Assembly: GCF_000003815.2 (NCBI RefSeq)
Contig: NC_049986.1
Location: 13,137,075 to 13,201,074 of the forward strand
From: Branchiostoma floridae
Lineage: Eukaryota; Chordata; Leptocardii; Amphioxiformes; Branchiostomatidae
Length of the DNA stretch: 64,000 bases
Direction: 5' to 3'
Below, one piece after another: positions 1 through 12,100 of the stretch (positions within the stretch are counted from its first letter, which is position 1; every line of letters starts with the position of its first letter). Made by a program: the position numbers and the translations under genes. The notes under the pieces were generated by a model. It worked only from the letters and a program-made list of their open reading frames with translations. It was not told the DNA's origin and made no database searches.

Positions 1-123
1 CAGTTTACTAGAATAGAAATGATTGTAGATAGAATACAGACATTTATTTGTGAATTAAGTTATTTATATGTTATATTACTACACAGGGTACTACTTCTGG
101 TACTAGGATCCCTACATGATATC

Positions 124-3100
124 ATGAGTACAGTGTCCTCAACCAAGACACCCCTACCCCCGGGGTGGGTGAAGTGCCATTCCAAGAGCTATCCAGGCTA
201 CTTTTACTACTTCAACTTGAGCACGAGAGCTCGGACATGGCAGAGGCCAGTCCTGGAAGATGAGACAAAAAGTCCAGAAGAACCGGAAAGCAAGGTGAGT
301 TGATTACATGAATGTACAGTATGTAGTTTGTTGTTGTGCCACCTGTGGCTCTTTGTTCACAACAACCGTCTTCTTCTTGTATGAACAAACTTTACATTCA
401 CTATGTCCTTCATTGTAGCATTCTCCCTGCTACCAATTGTAAATTCAAAATTCGGCACCCTTTACTTCATAACAAAGTGTTCCTAATCCTCTTCCTCAGA
501 ACACTTTATTAGATGGACAAAATATAGTTCACAGAGTGGATAGACAAATTAGCCTTCAAAATGGACACATATTCAACAGTCTTTCAGATGTTGAGAATTG
601 GATATTCACACAGAAAAATATAATTTCAGTCAGTTCATCTCACTACAGTACTGACCATCAGTACTGTTGGGTGTTACTATAAATCTTTGTTATTGTGAGG
701 ATTGTCATCTGTTCTGGAATCTGGATTAATCATTTAATGTGCACCTAATCTGTAGCCATAATGTTTACAATCTCCAGGACATCAACACATGTGTCAGTAT
801 TTTTCATACACATGCAAGGAAATTATCCTTGCCATTATTAAAGTCTGTGACTTCTTTTCATCCATCTGGGTCTGATTCAGAAGGTCATGGCTGGAGTGGT
901 GGTCCCATTTCCTCAAATTCCTGTACTATTTTGTCAAGTCTCTTCTCAAATCCAGGGTACAGTACTACAACGGTACACATGTACAGGTATGTCACTGACT
1001 AAGCTCTTCTAAACACAGGTTGAAGGCAGAGTCTCATCTTCTTTTGAATTTGATCAGTACCTGTAAGAGCATTGTGAATGATTGTCTAGAAGAAAACTGG
1101 TACCAATCAAAAGACAGTAACACCCCCCTCCCCCAACCTCTTCTGGGAGACTACTGGAGCCACCCTGAAAATTGTCCAGGTTTCACATGAAATCCCACCA
1201 AGAAAGGGTTTTCAAATGATTTAATTAAAGCCTTCTTTTTTCTTGAGGTCTGTCACATTGGGGTCTGAATGCACTGACTGACTCCTGCATGCCTCCCCAT
1301 ACACAGGCTAAACTGCATCCCCCTCAACCACATGGCATCATTGGTCCAAAGATATCTGTTTCAACAAGGCATGTTTGATTGGGTATTATAATGACCTCCT
1401 GACTTGTGGAAGTCAAAACATACTTGCCTGCAAAAATTCCAGCCTGGCTAAACTGTCAGTTGTTAGAATTGGGGTCAGTGAAAGTTCAAGGTTTTCATCA
1501 TTCTTAATATTGAAGCACAAACTTTTGTCCTCATGAAAGTTGAGTTAATGTTCTCTGACACCCCCAAATTCAATTTCTGGAAATTATGAATGTCACTTTT
1601 CCAAGGTCTAATTTGTTTTGCTGGAGTCTGCTTCTTTCAGTGGAAATCTGCATGGGTAATGCATTATGGATTTCGCAAGCTCATTTCAAGCTGGTAAATA
1701 GAAACAGAGTACTGTAAATGCAGAAATGTTTGCGGTGGATTAATGTTCGCTGTTGACGCGGTGACCACTTTACCGCGAACTTAAAACCACCGCGAACATT
1801 TTTCTATTATGGTATTAGACTGCAGTCTATGGTGTTACTGCGAATTTAAATCCACCACGAAAAGTCCCTTTTCCCGCTACCGCAAAATTAAATGCCCGCA
1901 AACTTAGATGCATTTACAGTATACCACATCCTGTTGCTTAGACTGGTTGGAATCATTCAGGTCTGGAACCAGGCAGCTGGAAGTCAGCACCACAATTGAC
2001 GTGGTGAAATGTAGGGTTCAAATTGTGAAGGACATTTTTATCTCATATACCAGACATGGCAAGTTGTACATGTGTGCTTACAAGCAGCATTGAAGTTAGG
2101 CATTTCATGCTGTATTTTCTGAAAATGTCTACTGGTTGGAACATCAGCTGTGACAATTTTCAAGGTTTCATAGATTTAAAGAATGTGTTGTGTCCTCATC
2201 AGTGGATTTTATTGAGCATAGATATGTATATTCTTCCAAGTCAATGTAAAACAGTACTTGACATCCTTTTTATTGGTTACATGCAAAATTGTCAACAACA
2301 TTTTGCATGCAACTTGAAAACTTAACATGCAAAATAGCGTATAGTCTGTAGTATTTTCTTGTACGTGCTAAGTTGCACAATATTTTAGGTGCAAATCGTA
2401 AAGGCAACTAGCAAATTTCATGAAAGTTTAATGAATGAATGAATGAAGACCTTTTTGCACATTTTTGCCACACTGGGCTTAGTACAGGTCACAACAACAC
2501 ATGTTGAAGACCGATACAAGATACGTGTTGGAATTGCATGTTTGATATTTGCATTTCGAGCCCTGTACAAGTAGTGGTTCTAAGGTTGATAGTAGATTGA
2601 TGTTGTTTATGTTGTGTAGTTCAGTAATGACGTTCTGTGTACTCAGGCTTAACAAGCATGCCTGTGACATTTAAGTTAAAGCTGCCCATACATCAGTAAC
2701 AGATGCGTAGGGGTGGCGCCCATCTCCATTTCTGTAGCCCTTGGGCCACACATGTGCAAGTCACTACAGCAGGGGGCTGGCCCGCTGGTAGTGATGTGAC
2801 ATTACTAATATGAAATTCCATGTTTGTTTTATTCCAGCAGGAGAAACGAAAGAACCATGACTCTGGGGTGCACTCTGACAGGGAGGACCAGTTTCCTACC
2901 AACGATGCTGCCAGCGCTGTGTCCATGACTTCACTGACTAGTGCTTCAGAAAAGGTTTTTACTTTGGCCAAGAAAGTTATCTTGTCGGTGTGTTTGTGTC
3001 TGTGTGTGTGTGTGTCTGTGTATGAACAGTATAACTTGAGAAGCCTCAACTCATGCTGTTCACACACAGGCACACACACAGAGGGTGGATTCTGATGATA

Positions 3101-6100
3101 CTTGGTAGGTGGGTAGGGGTTGGGAAAATGATGGTCAAATACTTATGATACTTTACTTGATTCAATGTGTCTGTAAACAGCATAAGTTCACAAATTATTT
3201 ATAGATAAATAAAGAAATGGTTGATAGGCTCCCAAGTTAATTTATGAAGCTCTAATGTCTTTGGTATAAATTATCTTGGTTTAGTGCTATTTAAACACAC
3301 ACAAATATAGTTGCTGGTTGGGTAAAATGGTTGTTTGGCCAATCATGCTATAGACAAAGTCTCTTGGGCCAGTTTCTCCTGGTACTTAATAATCATACAT
3401 TTTCATGTAACCTTCCTTACAGGTGTCACATTACTTCAGCTCCATGTTAGACAGCAAACCAGGCCCAGGCAGCACAGCAACCCCTTCACAGGCGCCCTCA
3501 GTAAGGGGCCAGAAGCGCAAGATCGAGGAGGAGTTCAGCGACGACGAGAGCATGCTCTCCCTCGGTGACTTCTCTGTGTCCTCACTGTTGTCTCTCAAGA
3601 GCAAGAAGGATTGCCCTGCAGTTGAGAAATGGAAACCCCTGCCCAGTGAGACTCCAGCTGCAGCTACGTCATCCACAGGACAGCAGGCACAGACAGAGAG
3701 TGAGCCAAAAACTTCGACAGGCATGAAGAAACTGACACTGAAGAAATTGCCACCTAAGCCATCCACAGTGAGCAGGCCCCCAAGGTCTCCCATCCAACAA
3801 CAACAACAGCAGCGCACAGCTAACTCTCCAGGCAGTCCTTCACTGGTACGGAAAGATGGGCCTTCCAACACCAGCAGTGCACCGGTTGATAACGGTTTAG
3901 ACCCCCTCCCCGACTATGATGAGGTTGAAGGCTACACTGCACCAGCCCCAAGCAAGGCAAACCACAAGCGGATGAAAGCCTCCCTGCCTCCATACGACCT
4001 CAGGAACAACATAACAGGAAAGCCTGTAGAATTGGTCAAGACAAAGTATAGACCCAGAGGTCCTTCCAACTATGTGAAGAACAAGCTGAAAGAAAGGGAC
4101 CTGCGAGAAAAGCTGCTGAGTAAATCCATGCCGCCACCTATGGGGCCACCTGGTGCAGGTAATGGACACTTTGCCGTACCGAAGGCCCCAAGGCAAGATG
4201 GCGTCTTCAAAGCGCCATTTCCTGTGGGCCACAGACAGCACAAGCCCTACCACAGAAACCCATCCTGGAGGGACCACAACGGAAACCACAACAGGCAGCA
4301 GAACTATTATAATCTGGGAGAGGTCTCCTCCCTGGAAATCACCATGCCAAACCGCACAGACGAGAACTGGGGTGACAGCCTGACTGTATGTGAGAGCCCC
4401 AAGTTCAGAAGTGGTGATATCGACAAGGTGCTGTGTACAGTGGACCAACGGGATCACAGAAGAGTCGCTCTCCAAGGGGAGGCGAACGCTGCTCTCGGCG
4501 GGGATCCCAACCTACCTCTAGAGAACAACGGAGTGCCTCAGGAGAACTTGGATGACATTGTAGAAATGGACATTGACATGGACGTACTGACGGAGCAACG
4601 ATTGATCAACGAGATCCAGGAAGTTCGCGGGCACCTCTCAACTGATGCGTCGGCCAGCCGTGGCACCCTCACCAGCATGCAGGTCGTCCAGATGGAGTAT
4701 ATGGAGACAGAGACCACGGGGGTGCCCGGGGTAGACGGGAACCTGCCTTTGTTTATTGTGCTGGACACAAATGTCCTGTTGAACCACCTGAAGTTCCTGG
4801 ATGATCTGAAGGACCAACAGATCAGCGGTATGGGCAGACCAGTGCTGGTAGTGCCCTGGGTTGTCATGCAGGTGAGATATCTTAGAAATCCTATGTATAT
4901 TTGGATGATTCGACTCGCTTGGTGATGGAGGCTTTTCATTGTTGCTAAAGCTGCACCATCTTTATAGTTACATGTATAATGTACTGATGCTGTGTAAGAA
5001 TGAATTAATTCCCTTTATTGCTCAACAAGCTTACAAGGCACAATGTACATGACAACAGCCACCAGCCTAATGTATCCTATAGCATGTAGTACATGTTGAA
5101 CTACGAAATATTATCAACAACAATATATGAGCTATATCATCATGTATGGATGATTTAGTCTCACTATTGGAAAAAAGTACAAAGAAATTGACATGTAGGC
5201 AGACGTATTTGTTGGATATGATAACAGTACATAAAATTATATGATGTCAGAAATATCCCTGTGTTTTGGTTGGTAGGAACTTGATGCCCTGAAGTCCCAG
5301 GACATGCTGAATAAGCCAGGCCGGACCCTGAAGCTGGAGACTCAACACCAGGCAGCTCAGGCCGTCAGGTACCTGTACAAGTGCCTACAGAACCGCCACC
5401 CCAGGGTCAGGGGACAGACTGCACAGGAGGTGGGGCAACGGTCTTCCATGAATTGTCAAATACAGAATGTTACATTTAGCAATCTAGCCAATTAGAAGTG
5501 GTTTTCTAAGCTCAAAGCAGCATGTACTGATAAATGTACTTATTTTCTTTGGGAATATAAAGTACAGAACTGCCACCCCAGGGTCAGGGGACAGACTGCA
5601 CAGGAGGTGGGGCAATGGCTGAGTACCAGTCTTTCATGAGTTGTCATATACTGACCTATATTACAGAATGTTCGCAATCTAGCAAAAGAAGTTGTTTTCA
5701 GAGCTCAGAGCAGCATGTGCTGAGAAATGTACGCATTTTCATTTGGAAATGTACGGTTCTACTTTTAACAGTGAGTTTTTTTGCACAGAACAGTACTTAC
5801 TAGATTGGAACCGAAATTTACTGGTACCCTCAACATATTTGTAACAATTTTGGCTGTATTTTTTTGTTGTTTTTGTTTTCCAGCGTTCTGTAAAGCTGTA
5901 GGCATCAATCCCAATGTACTGGTACCCTCAGCATATCTATAAAAGCTGTTTGGGCTGTATTTTTTGTTCTCCAGGGCTCTGTAAGGCTGGTAGGCTTTAA
6001 TTCTGAAATACTGGTATCCTCAGCATATTTACAACAGCTGTCTTGGCTGTATTTTTGTTGTTTTTGTTCTCCAGGGGTCTGTAAAGCTGGTAGCCTTCAA

Positions 6101-9100
6101 TACCGATATACTGGTATCCTCAGTTCAGTTCAGTTCAGTTCAGGGCATCCTTCCGGTGACACAATAAAGTTCCTCCAGGCGGCTCTGTCCCGCATGACAG
6201 ACAGGAGGTCTCCGCCTTGGAGGCCAACATCCTCCTCAGTTAGCCATGTATTCTGGTATCCTCAGCATATTTATAAAAGCTGTTTTGGCTGTATTTTTTG
6301 TTCTCCAGGGGTCTGTAAAGCTGGTAGGCTTTAATCCCGAGTGTAACGATGACCGGGTGCTGCAGTGCTGCCTCATGTACAGCCAGAAGTTCACCGGAGT
6401 CAACGTGATTCTGTTCACCAATGACAAGAACCTCTGCAATAAGGCTGTCATCAACGGCATGCAGGCCTTCACCAGGGAGACCCTGATGTCTGGGATTAAG
6501 GCCATGTACCCAGAGGATGTTGTCACATCACCTATAGGTATGTATGGGAGATGGGAACTCATCCTCCTACGCAAGAGACATCCAACAACCAAACTGCCTG
6601 TCTGGATGTGCCCTGCTCTTTCAACTGTCACTTTTAGGTCCTGACCACCTGCTTATAAATATTAATGAGCTTACACTTATATACGCGAGACCCCTTTTGA
6701 AAACTGAAAGGCCTTTCTCTGATTTGCTGACAGCTGGTTTGGGGGGGGACGTCCACAGGAACTAAGAGTGATGGTTGAAAGAGCAGGGTACATCCAGACA
6801 GGCGGTTTGGCTGTTGGATGTCCCTGCGTAGGAGGATGTGGGAACTTTGACACACATGAATAATTGAAACAACTACCAGTATAAATCAAAGCTGTCAGAC
6901 TTTTGTAAAATAAACTTAACAAAAGGGGTGGCTTAGCTTAATTCAAGAACATTTCACCAGGTTTTTAGATGATTGTAGGATTCACACAGCAGTGCATGGA
7001 AGATTATATTTCTTTACCAAAATGTCTATTTTTTAATGATATTTTTTTAATCATTTGAACACTTTCAGTAGTAGTATAAAACATTTTATCCCCTTTTCGT
7101 CAATGGAACTTCATCTATTTGCAGAAAACTATATAGCATATATGTGCACCATAATTTATTGTTTATGCAACAGTTGCAGGTCCTAAGAACACCATACCTG
7201 TGCCAGCGAAACAGGAACACACGAACCAGACAAGGAGTCCCCGTGCACATGTGAGCACAACCCCACCCATGGCTAACCCCTTGAGAGCCACGAGTCCAAC
7301 CATGGCTCCCCCCATGAGAGCCACATCCCCACCCACGGCTCCCCCCAGGGGGACAGATCCTACCAGCCGCAGAAAACAAATGGTGACTACAGATAGGAAA
7401 TAATGCTACTTCACCTTTATCTGCGGGGTTACCTATATCCGTTGATATATCAAACTGCATTATTTTCATATATTGGAGTAACCAGTACATAAGTAGTTGT
7501 ATGAAATTGCAGTATTTCAAAATATTGCAGTTTGAAACTACCATATGTCGACTTGACAAACAAAGGATATAGGTTACCTCGCTAATAAAGGTGAACAAGT
7601 GTTACATGTTTTCCCATTCATGCGAAGGTTATAGGTTATAACTAGGAAGAGTTTAGAACATGTCAATTTTCAAATAAAAATGTACACAGTTGTTGAGTGT
7701 GTAGTTTTCTGTTCATGTATCATGTTACTTTCCATTTTTTTTTTTTTTTTGTCTCATTTGACACATAGCTACATGTGTATTACTACATTGTGAGATAGGA
7801 TATAATGTTAAAATGATAGGTATGTACTTTGTGTTGACCAAATGGTGTATGTGTCTCTCCAGGCTGATGATGTGCTGTGTGGTATGAAGACACTGCTGAA
7901 GGCAGTCCTGGCTGTTGTACTGGAGACAGAGATGAAAGCTGTGTTTGAGGACACCTGGTACATACTGCACTTATCAGTCAAACATTACTTCATTTGTGTT
8001 GATAGGAATCATTCTGAAATGAAGAAGAACAAAAATTTCCAACATAAAGATGGGAACAAGAAATCCATTCATTGTAAGTTTTTTAAGATTAGACATCCAG
8101 GTAATAAGATGCGCTGAAAAGCAGTTGTGGAAATGATTTTGGAATCATCCACCAGTTCCAGTTTACATCAACTGGATATGATTCCAAAATCATATCCAGT
8201 TGCTTGAGTTTCTGTTTTTTTTTTGTGTACAAGAAATCCACTGTTTTGGAAGAAGCTATTTACATCAGGACCTTTCAACAGTCTGTTTAACAGAGAAGAG
8301 GTGGTGGGGCTTGGATACCAGTTCAAGTTTGTTATCCTTTGCATATTACTTGCAGCATTGCACTTTGTGGGACCAAAATCATTCTCCTCTCCACTCTGGC
8401 CTGTCTGCAGCTTACAATGACATCCAAATTTACCAGATGTGTTTATTTACAGGAGCATGATTGTTTACCGCAAGCCTCCGTGGTCTCTACAGGATCTTCT
8501 GCTGTGCTTCGACAAGCACTGGATCGCTGTGTTCGGTAAGAGGACACCTTGATATAACCCTGACATTTTGAACCTATATAGGACAGACAAAACATCCTTT
8601 GCCAGTATGTTAGGCCATGTTAATTCGATTATATCGCTGACATCATCTGTGAACCTGAAACTGATGCGAATAAAAACAATTTGTCCAAAAAAAGTTGCCT
8701 TCATTATAAAATCGAGTTGGTCAAGAATGTCAAACAAATGATTGCACATTGAGTATGGTATACTGAACAATAGATTCTTCTTCCTTCTTGTTCTTTCACA
8801 TCTTCTTCTTTGACTCTGGAATTTACTTTGGCATTCTAAGACATGATTAAATGTTTGTCTTTAATTGAGGCTTTAGGGTAGGACAAGTTTTCAAAGATTC
8901 ACTTATCCTATCGAGCAAGCACATACAAAAAATTGACTTGCCCTAACCAAATTTTCACTTGCCCAAAATTCAAATGTTGCTTTAGTATGTGCTTTCACTT
9001 CGGGCAATGAAATTCTTGAAATGAAATTGTAATTCTAATGTTGACCATTGCTTGATGTCATGACTGTAAAAGTATATCAAAATCTTACTCAATGGAAAAA

Positions 9101-12100
9101 TCTTACTTGTCCAATTGGGCAAGCAGGGAAGGTCATGCACTTGCCTGAAAAGCACTTTAATTTGCCCTGGACAATAGGGCTAGTGGACTTGTCCAACCCT
9201 GGACTTTTAACCAAAATCCTTGAACCCACTCTTGCTGTCCAGGCATGTTCCTGAGTCGGGATGTGAAGGAGCACCTGGACAGCCTGGTGAAGCACTTTAC
9301 CCGCGGCCGCAGCTACGGAGTGGACCTGCAGGAGACCCTGCAGCTGCTGCAGGATGCCCTGCAGCTGGTCAGGCAGCTGCACAACCACAGCACGTTAGTG
9401 CCTTCATGTCTACCTACCAGTGTCGTATCCTAACTATGCTTTTGTCCAAAATGAAGTTGAGCTTGTGTGCACTGACACCTATTTTCCCTCCCTTCTTTCC
9501 CTCCCTTCTTTCCCTCCCTTCTTTCCCTCCCTTCTTTCCCTCCCTTCTTTCCCTCCCTTCTTTCCCTCCCTTCTTTCCCTCCCTTCTTTCCCTCCCTTCT
9601 TTCCCTCCCTTCTTTCCCTCCCTTCTTTCCCTCCCTTCTTTCCCTCCCTTCTTTCCCTCCCTTCTTTCCCTCCCTTCTTTCCCTCCCTTCTTTCCCTCCC
9701 TTCTTTCCCTCCCTTCTTTCCCTCCCTTCTTTCCCTCCCTTCTTTCCCTCCCTTCTTTCCCTCTCTTCTTTCCCTCCCTTCTGGGAAGGAAATTTGCTTG
9801 TCAGGATGGACAAAAATCACCATCCATCCCCAAAATCTGAACTTAACTACATAAAATTAATGAAAATGTGTTTCCATAAGCTTAAAATGACAGATTTTAC
9901 AGGGAAAATTAGCAACATTGGCTCCAAAACAATCATGAATAAGAGTGACATATAAAATTTTAAAGCTGCACACAGCCATGATTTTTGAAGACTGAAGGAG
10001 AAGGATGTGTCAAGCAAAAAGATCCTCATTGCTCGTTGCTGTATAGGTTCTCACTTCTTGAGTGCTTATGAAATGAGAAATTGTGGCTGTAGCATGTTTA
10101 ACGTAGTCTCTCTCCTAACAGATATGATGGGAGCCTGCCTAAGGTGATCTCTGAGCTGCAGACAGCACAACAGCAGTGTCAGGAGGTGCTGAGTGGGAAC
10201 ATGTCCTGTCTGACTGTCAAACAACCTGCTGCACCCACACCTGCTGCCCCACAAACCACTCAACAACAGGTAGGAAAGCCCATTTGTACCTTCACAATGG
10301 AGGTTTTTGGTCTGTTTGTTTGCTTGTCTTTGTGTGTGTTGAAGTTTGTTAGTTGCCAGAGTTGTTGAGTTGTAAGCAGAGACTGGCTGGATGTGAAGGT
10401 TGATCTTAGTTGTGGCAGGAAGTGAAAATGATGATACATGATAGCCAAAAGTCAGAAACCCAAGGATGGTATTTGTCAGAGGGTGGAGAATGTAATGTGT
10501 GAAATGGACATGGTTAATGTTGCATCGTGACGAAAAATTTACAGAGACTCAAAATATTACATGTAGGTTTGTGATCTTTGATTTCTTGTTTTGACAAGCA
10601 TTTCAGTAAGATGTTTGTAGTTTTATGGTAAGATAAATACATTGCCTGTTTTGTTTTGTTTCTAGGAGCCGACCATTGATCCGGACTTTCCCATGTGGAC
10701 GACCTTTGACCTCATCTGGAAGGCTGTCAGCTACTTCCTGTGAGTCCCTGTGGTAACCCATGGCAACAAAAAAGCTGTGGGACTACTTTTACCTGTGCCT
10801 TTTTATATCTATACTCTTCCTTTTGCCAACCGGCTTTGACTGTAGTGTGTCCTACATTGTACCTGAACTTTGATAACTTTATTACCTCCATGAAAAATGG
10901 AGATATTGTTTGGGGTGCGTGTGTCTGTGTGTGTGTGTTTGTGCTTCTGAATGTTTGTAGTCAAATAGCTTAAGTACCTCTGAATGGATCAAATGATATT
11001 TGGAGGGTGGATAGGGACCCTGCCATGAGTGAGAGTGAGAGTGGATAGGGACTGGGAAGACGGAAGACAAGGTTGATTTTGGGCCCCCTTGTATGTGACC
11101 TTGGTATTGCAGCAGAACGTTTTTTTTTAATCTTTTGACCTGGACGTGCTATGGTCTTGTTTTCCAGAGTGAAGATTTTTGACGGGCTGGACTACAAACA
11201 CTCCATCCCCAGTGTGGAGAACAAGAACATGCCGGTGGACCTCCCCTCTAGATATGAGGCAGTGAGGTTCATATTGAAACTCCATCCACTGCTGGTCAGG
11301 GTGGTGCAAGACATGGAAAAGTAAGATACTGTCCATGTCTCTGTCAAGTACGCATCAATAGATCATGTCCTAGTACTCTGTACGTAATGAATTCTGAACA
11401 ATCTTTTGATCTACTGTTATGTGTAGTGTCAAACAATAAATTGCATTGACAGTGACAGAAACCAATTTCATTTTATGAGCCTTTCATATGTTGATGGAGG
11501 TTAGGCAACCAGGTAATAAGACGAAAGATAACGGATGTTATCTGAAACGTCTGACCTTTTCAAAAATCATATCCAGTTGCTTGAGTAATGTATGTGTCTT
11601 TTATATTGTTAGATTAGTTTATTTTACATGTAGCTGTAAGTTTGTATATATATATCTTCTATGAATGAAGGCATTTGAATCATAGCAGTATGTGTGAAAT
11701 ACTTGAATACAGATGTCATGATGTAGGATTGTAGCAGAAATAAGAGACAGCTATTTTTACTTAAGTCAACCCAATGTTGTTTCTCCCAGCTTTCTGAAGT
11801 TGGAGAGAGCAGAGCAGCTCCAACCCCTGGCTACAAGTCTCTGCAACTCCATCCATGACTTCCTCAACCAACTGGTACCAGCAATTACCTTTTTAAAACA
11901 TTTCTCTGCATGTGTTTGATGTTTGAATAGGTTTGATACAGATTGCATTGTGATGGGATCTTTCGAAGTGTTTTAGAAGACAGCATCCAACTGTAACTAG
12001 GTCTGCTGCAATACAGTAAATACAGACATTTGACATGACAGTAACATACACAGTGTTGCCCAGTGTAAGATGGCTTGTTATTCTGGTACATTGTGCAACA

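Noticed and set aside
2955-2987. Extension of SWT1 exon 2 to an alternative donor at 2988 (TCG|GTGTGT)
   Set aside because: It is in phase, but the added bases match the start of a dispersed repeat, so the donor at 2955 is preferred though weak.
3431-4939. Minus-strand open frames of 130-190 codons
   Set aside because: They are antisense shadows of the large SWT1 exon 3422-4871, whose plus-strand frame continues into the PIN domain.
9220-9854. Overlapping open frames of 114-206 codons on both strands
   Set aside because: They run through the 13-bp C/T minisatellite and encode simple repeats only; SWT1 exon 9 ends at 9393.
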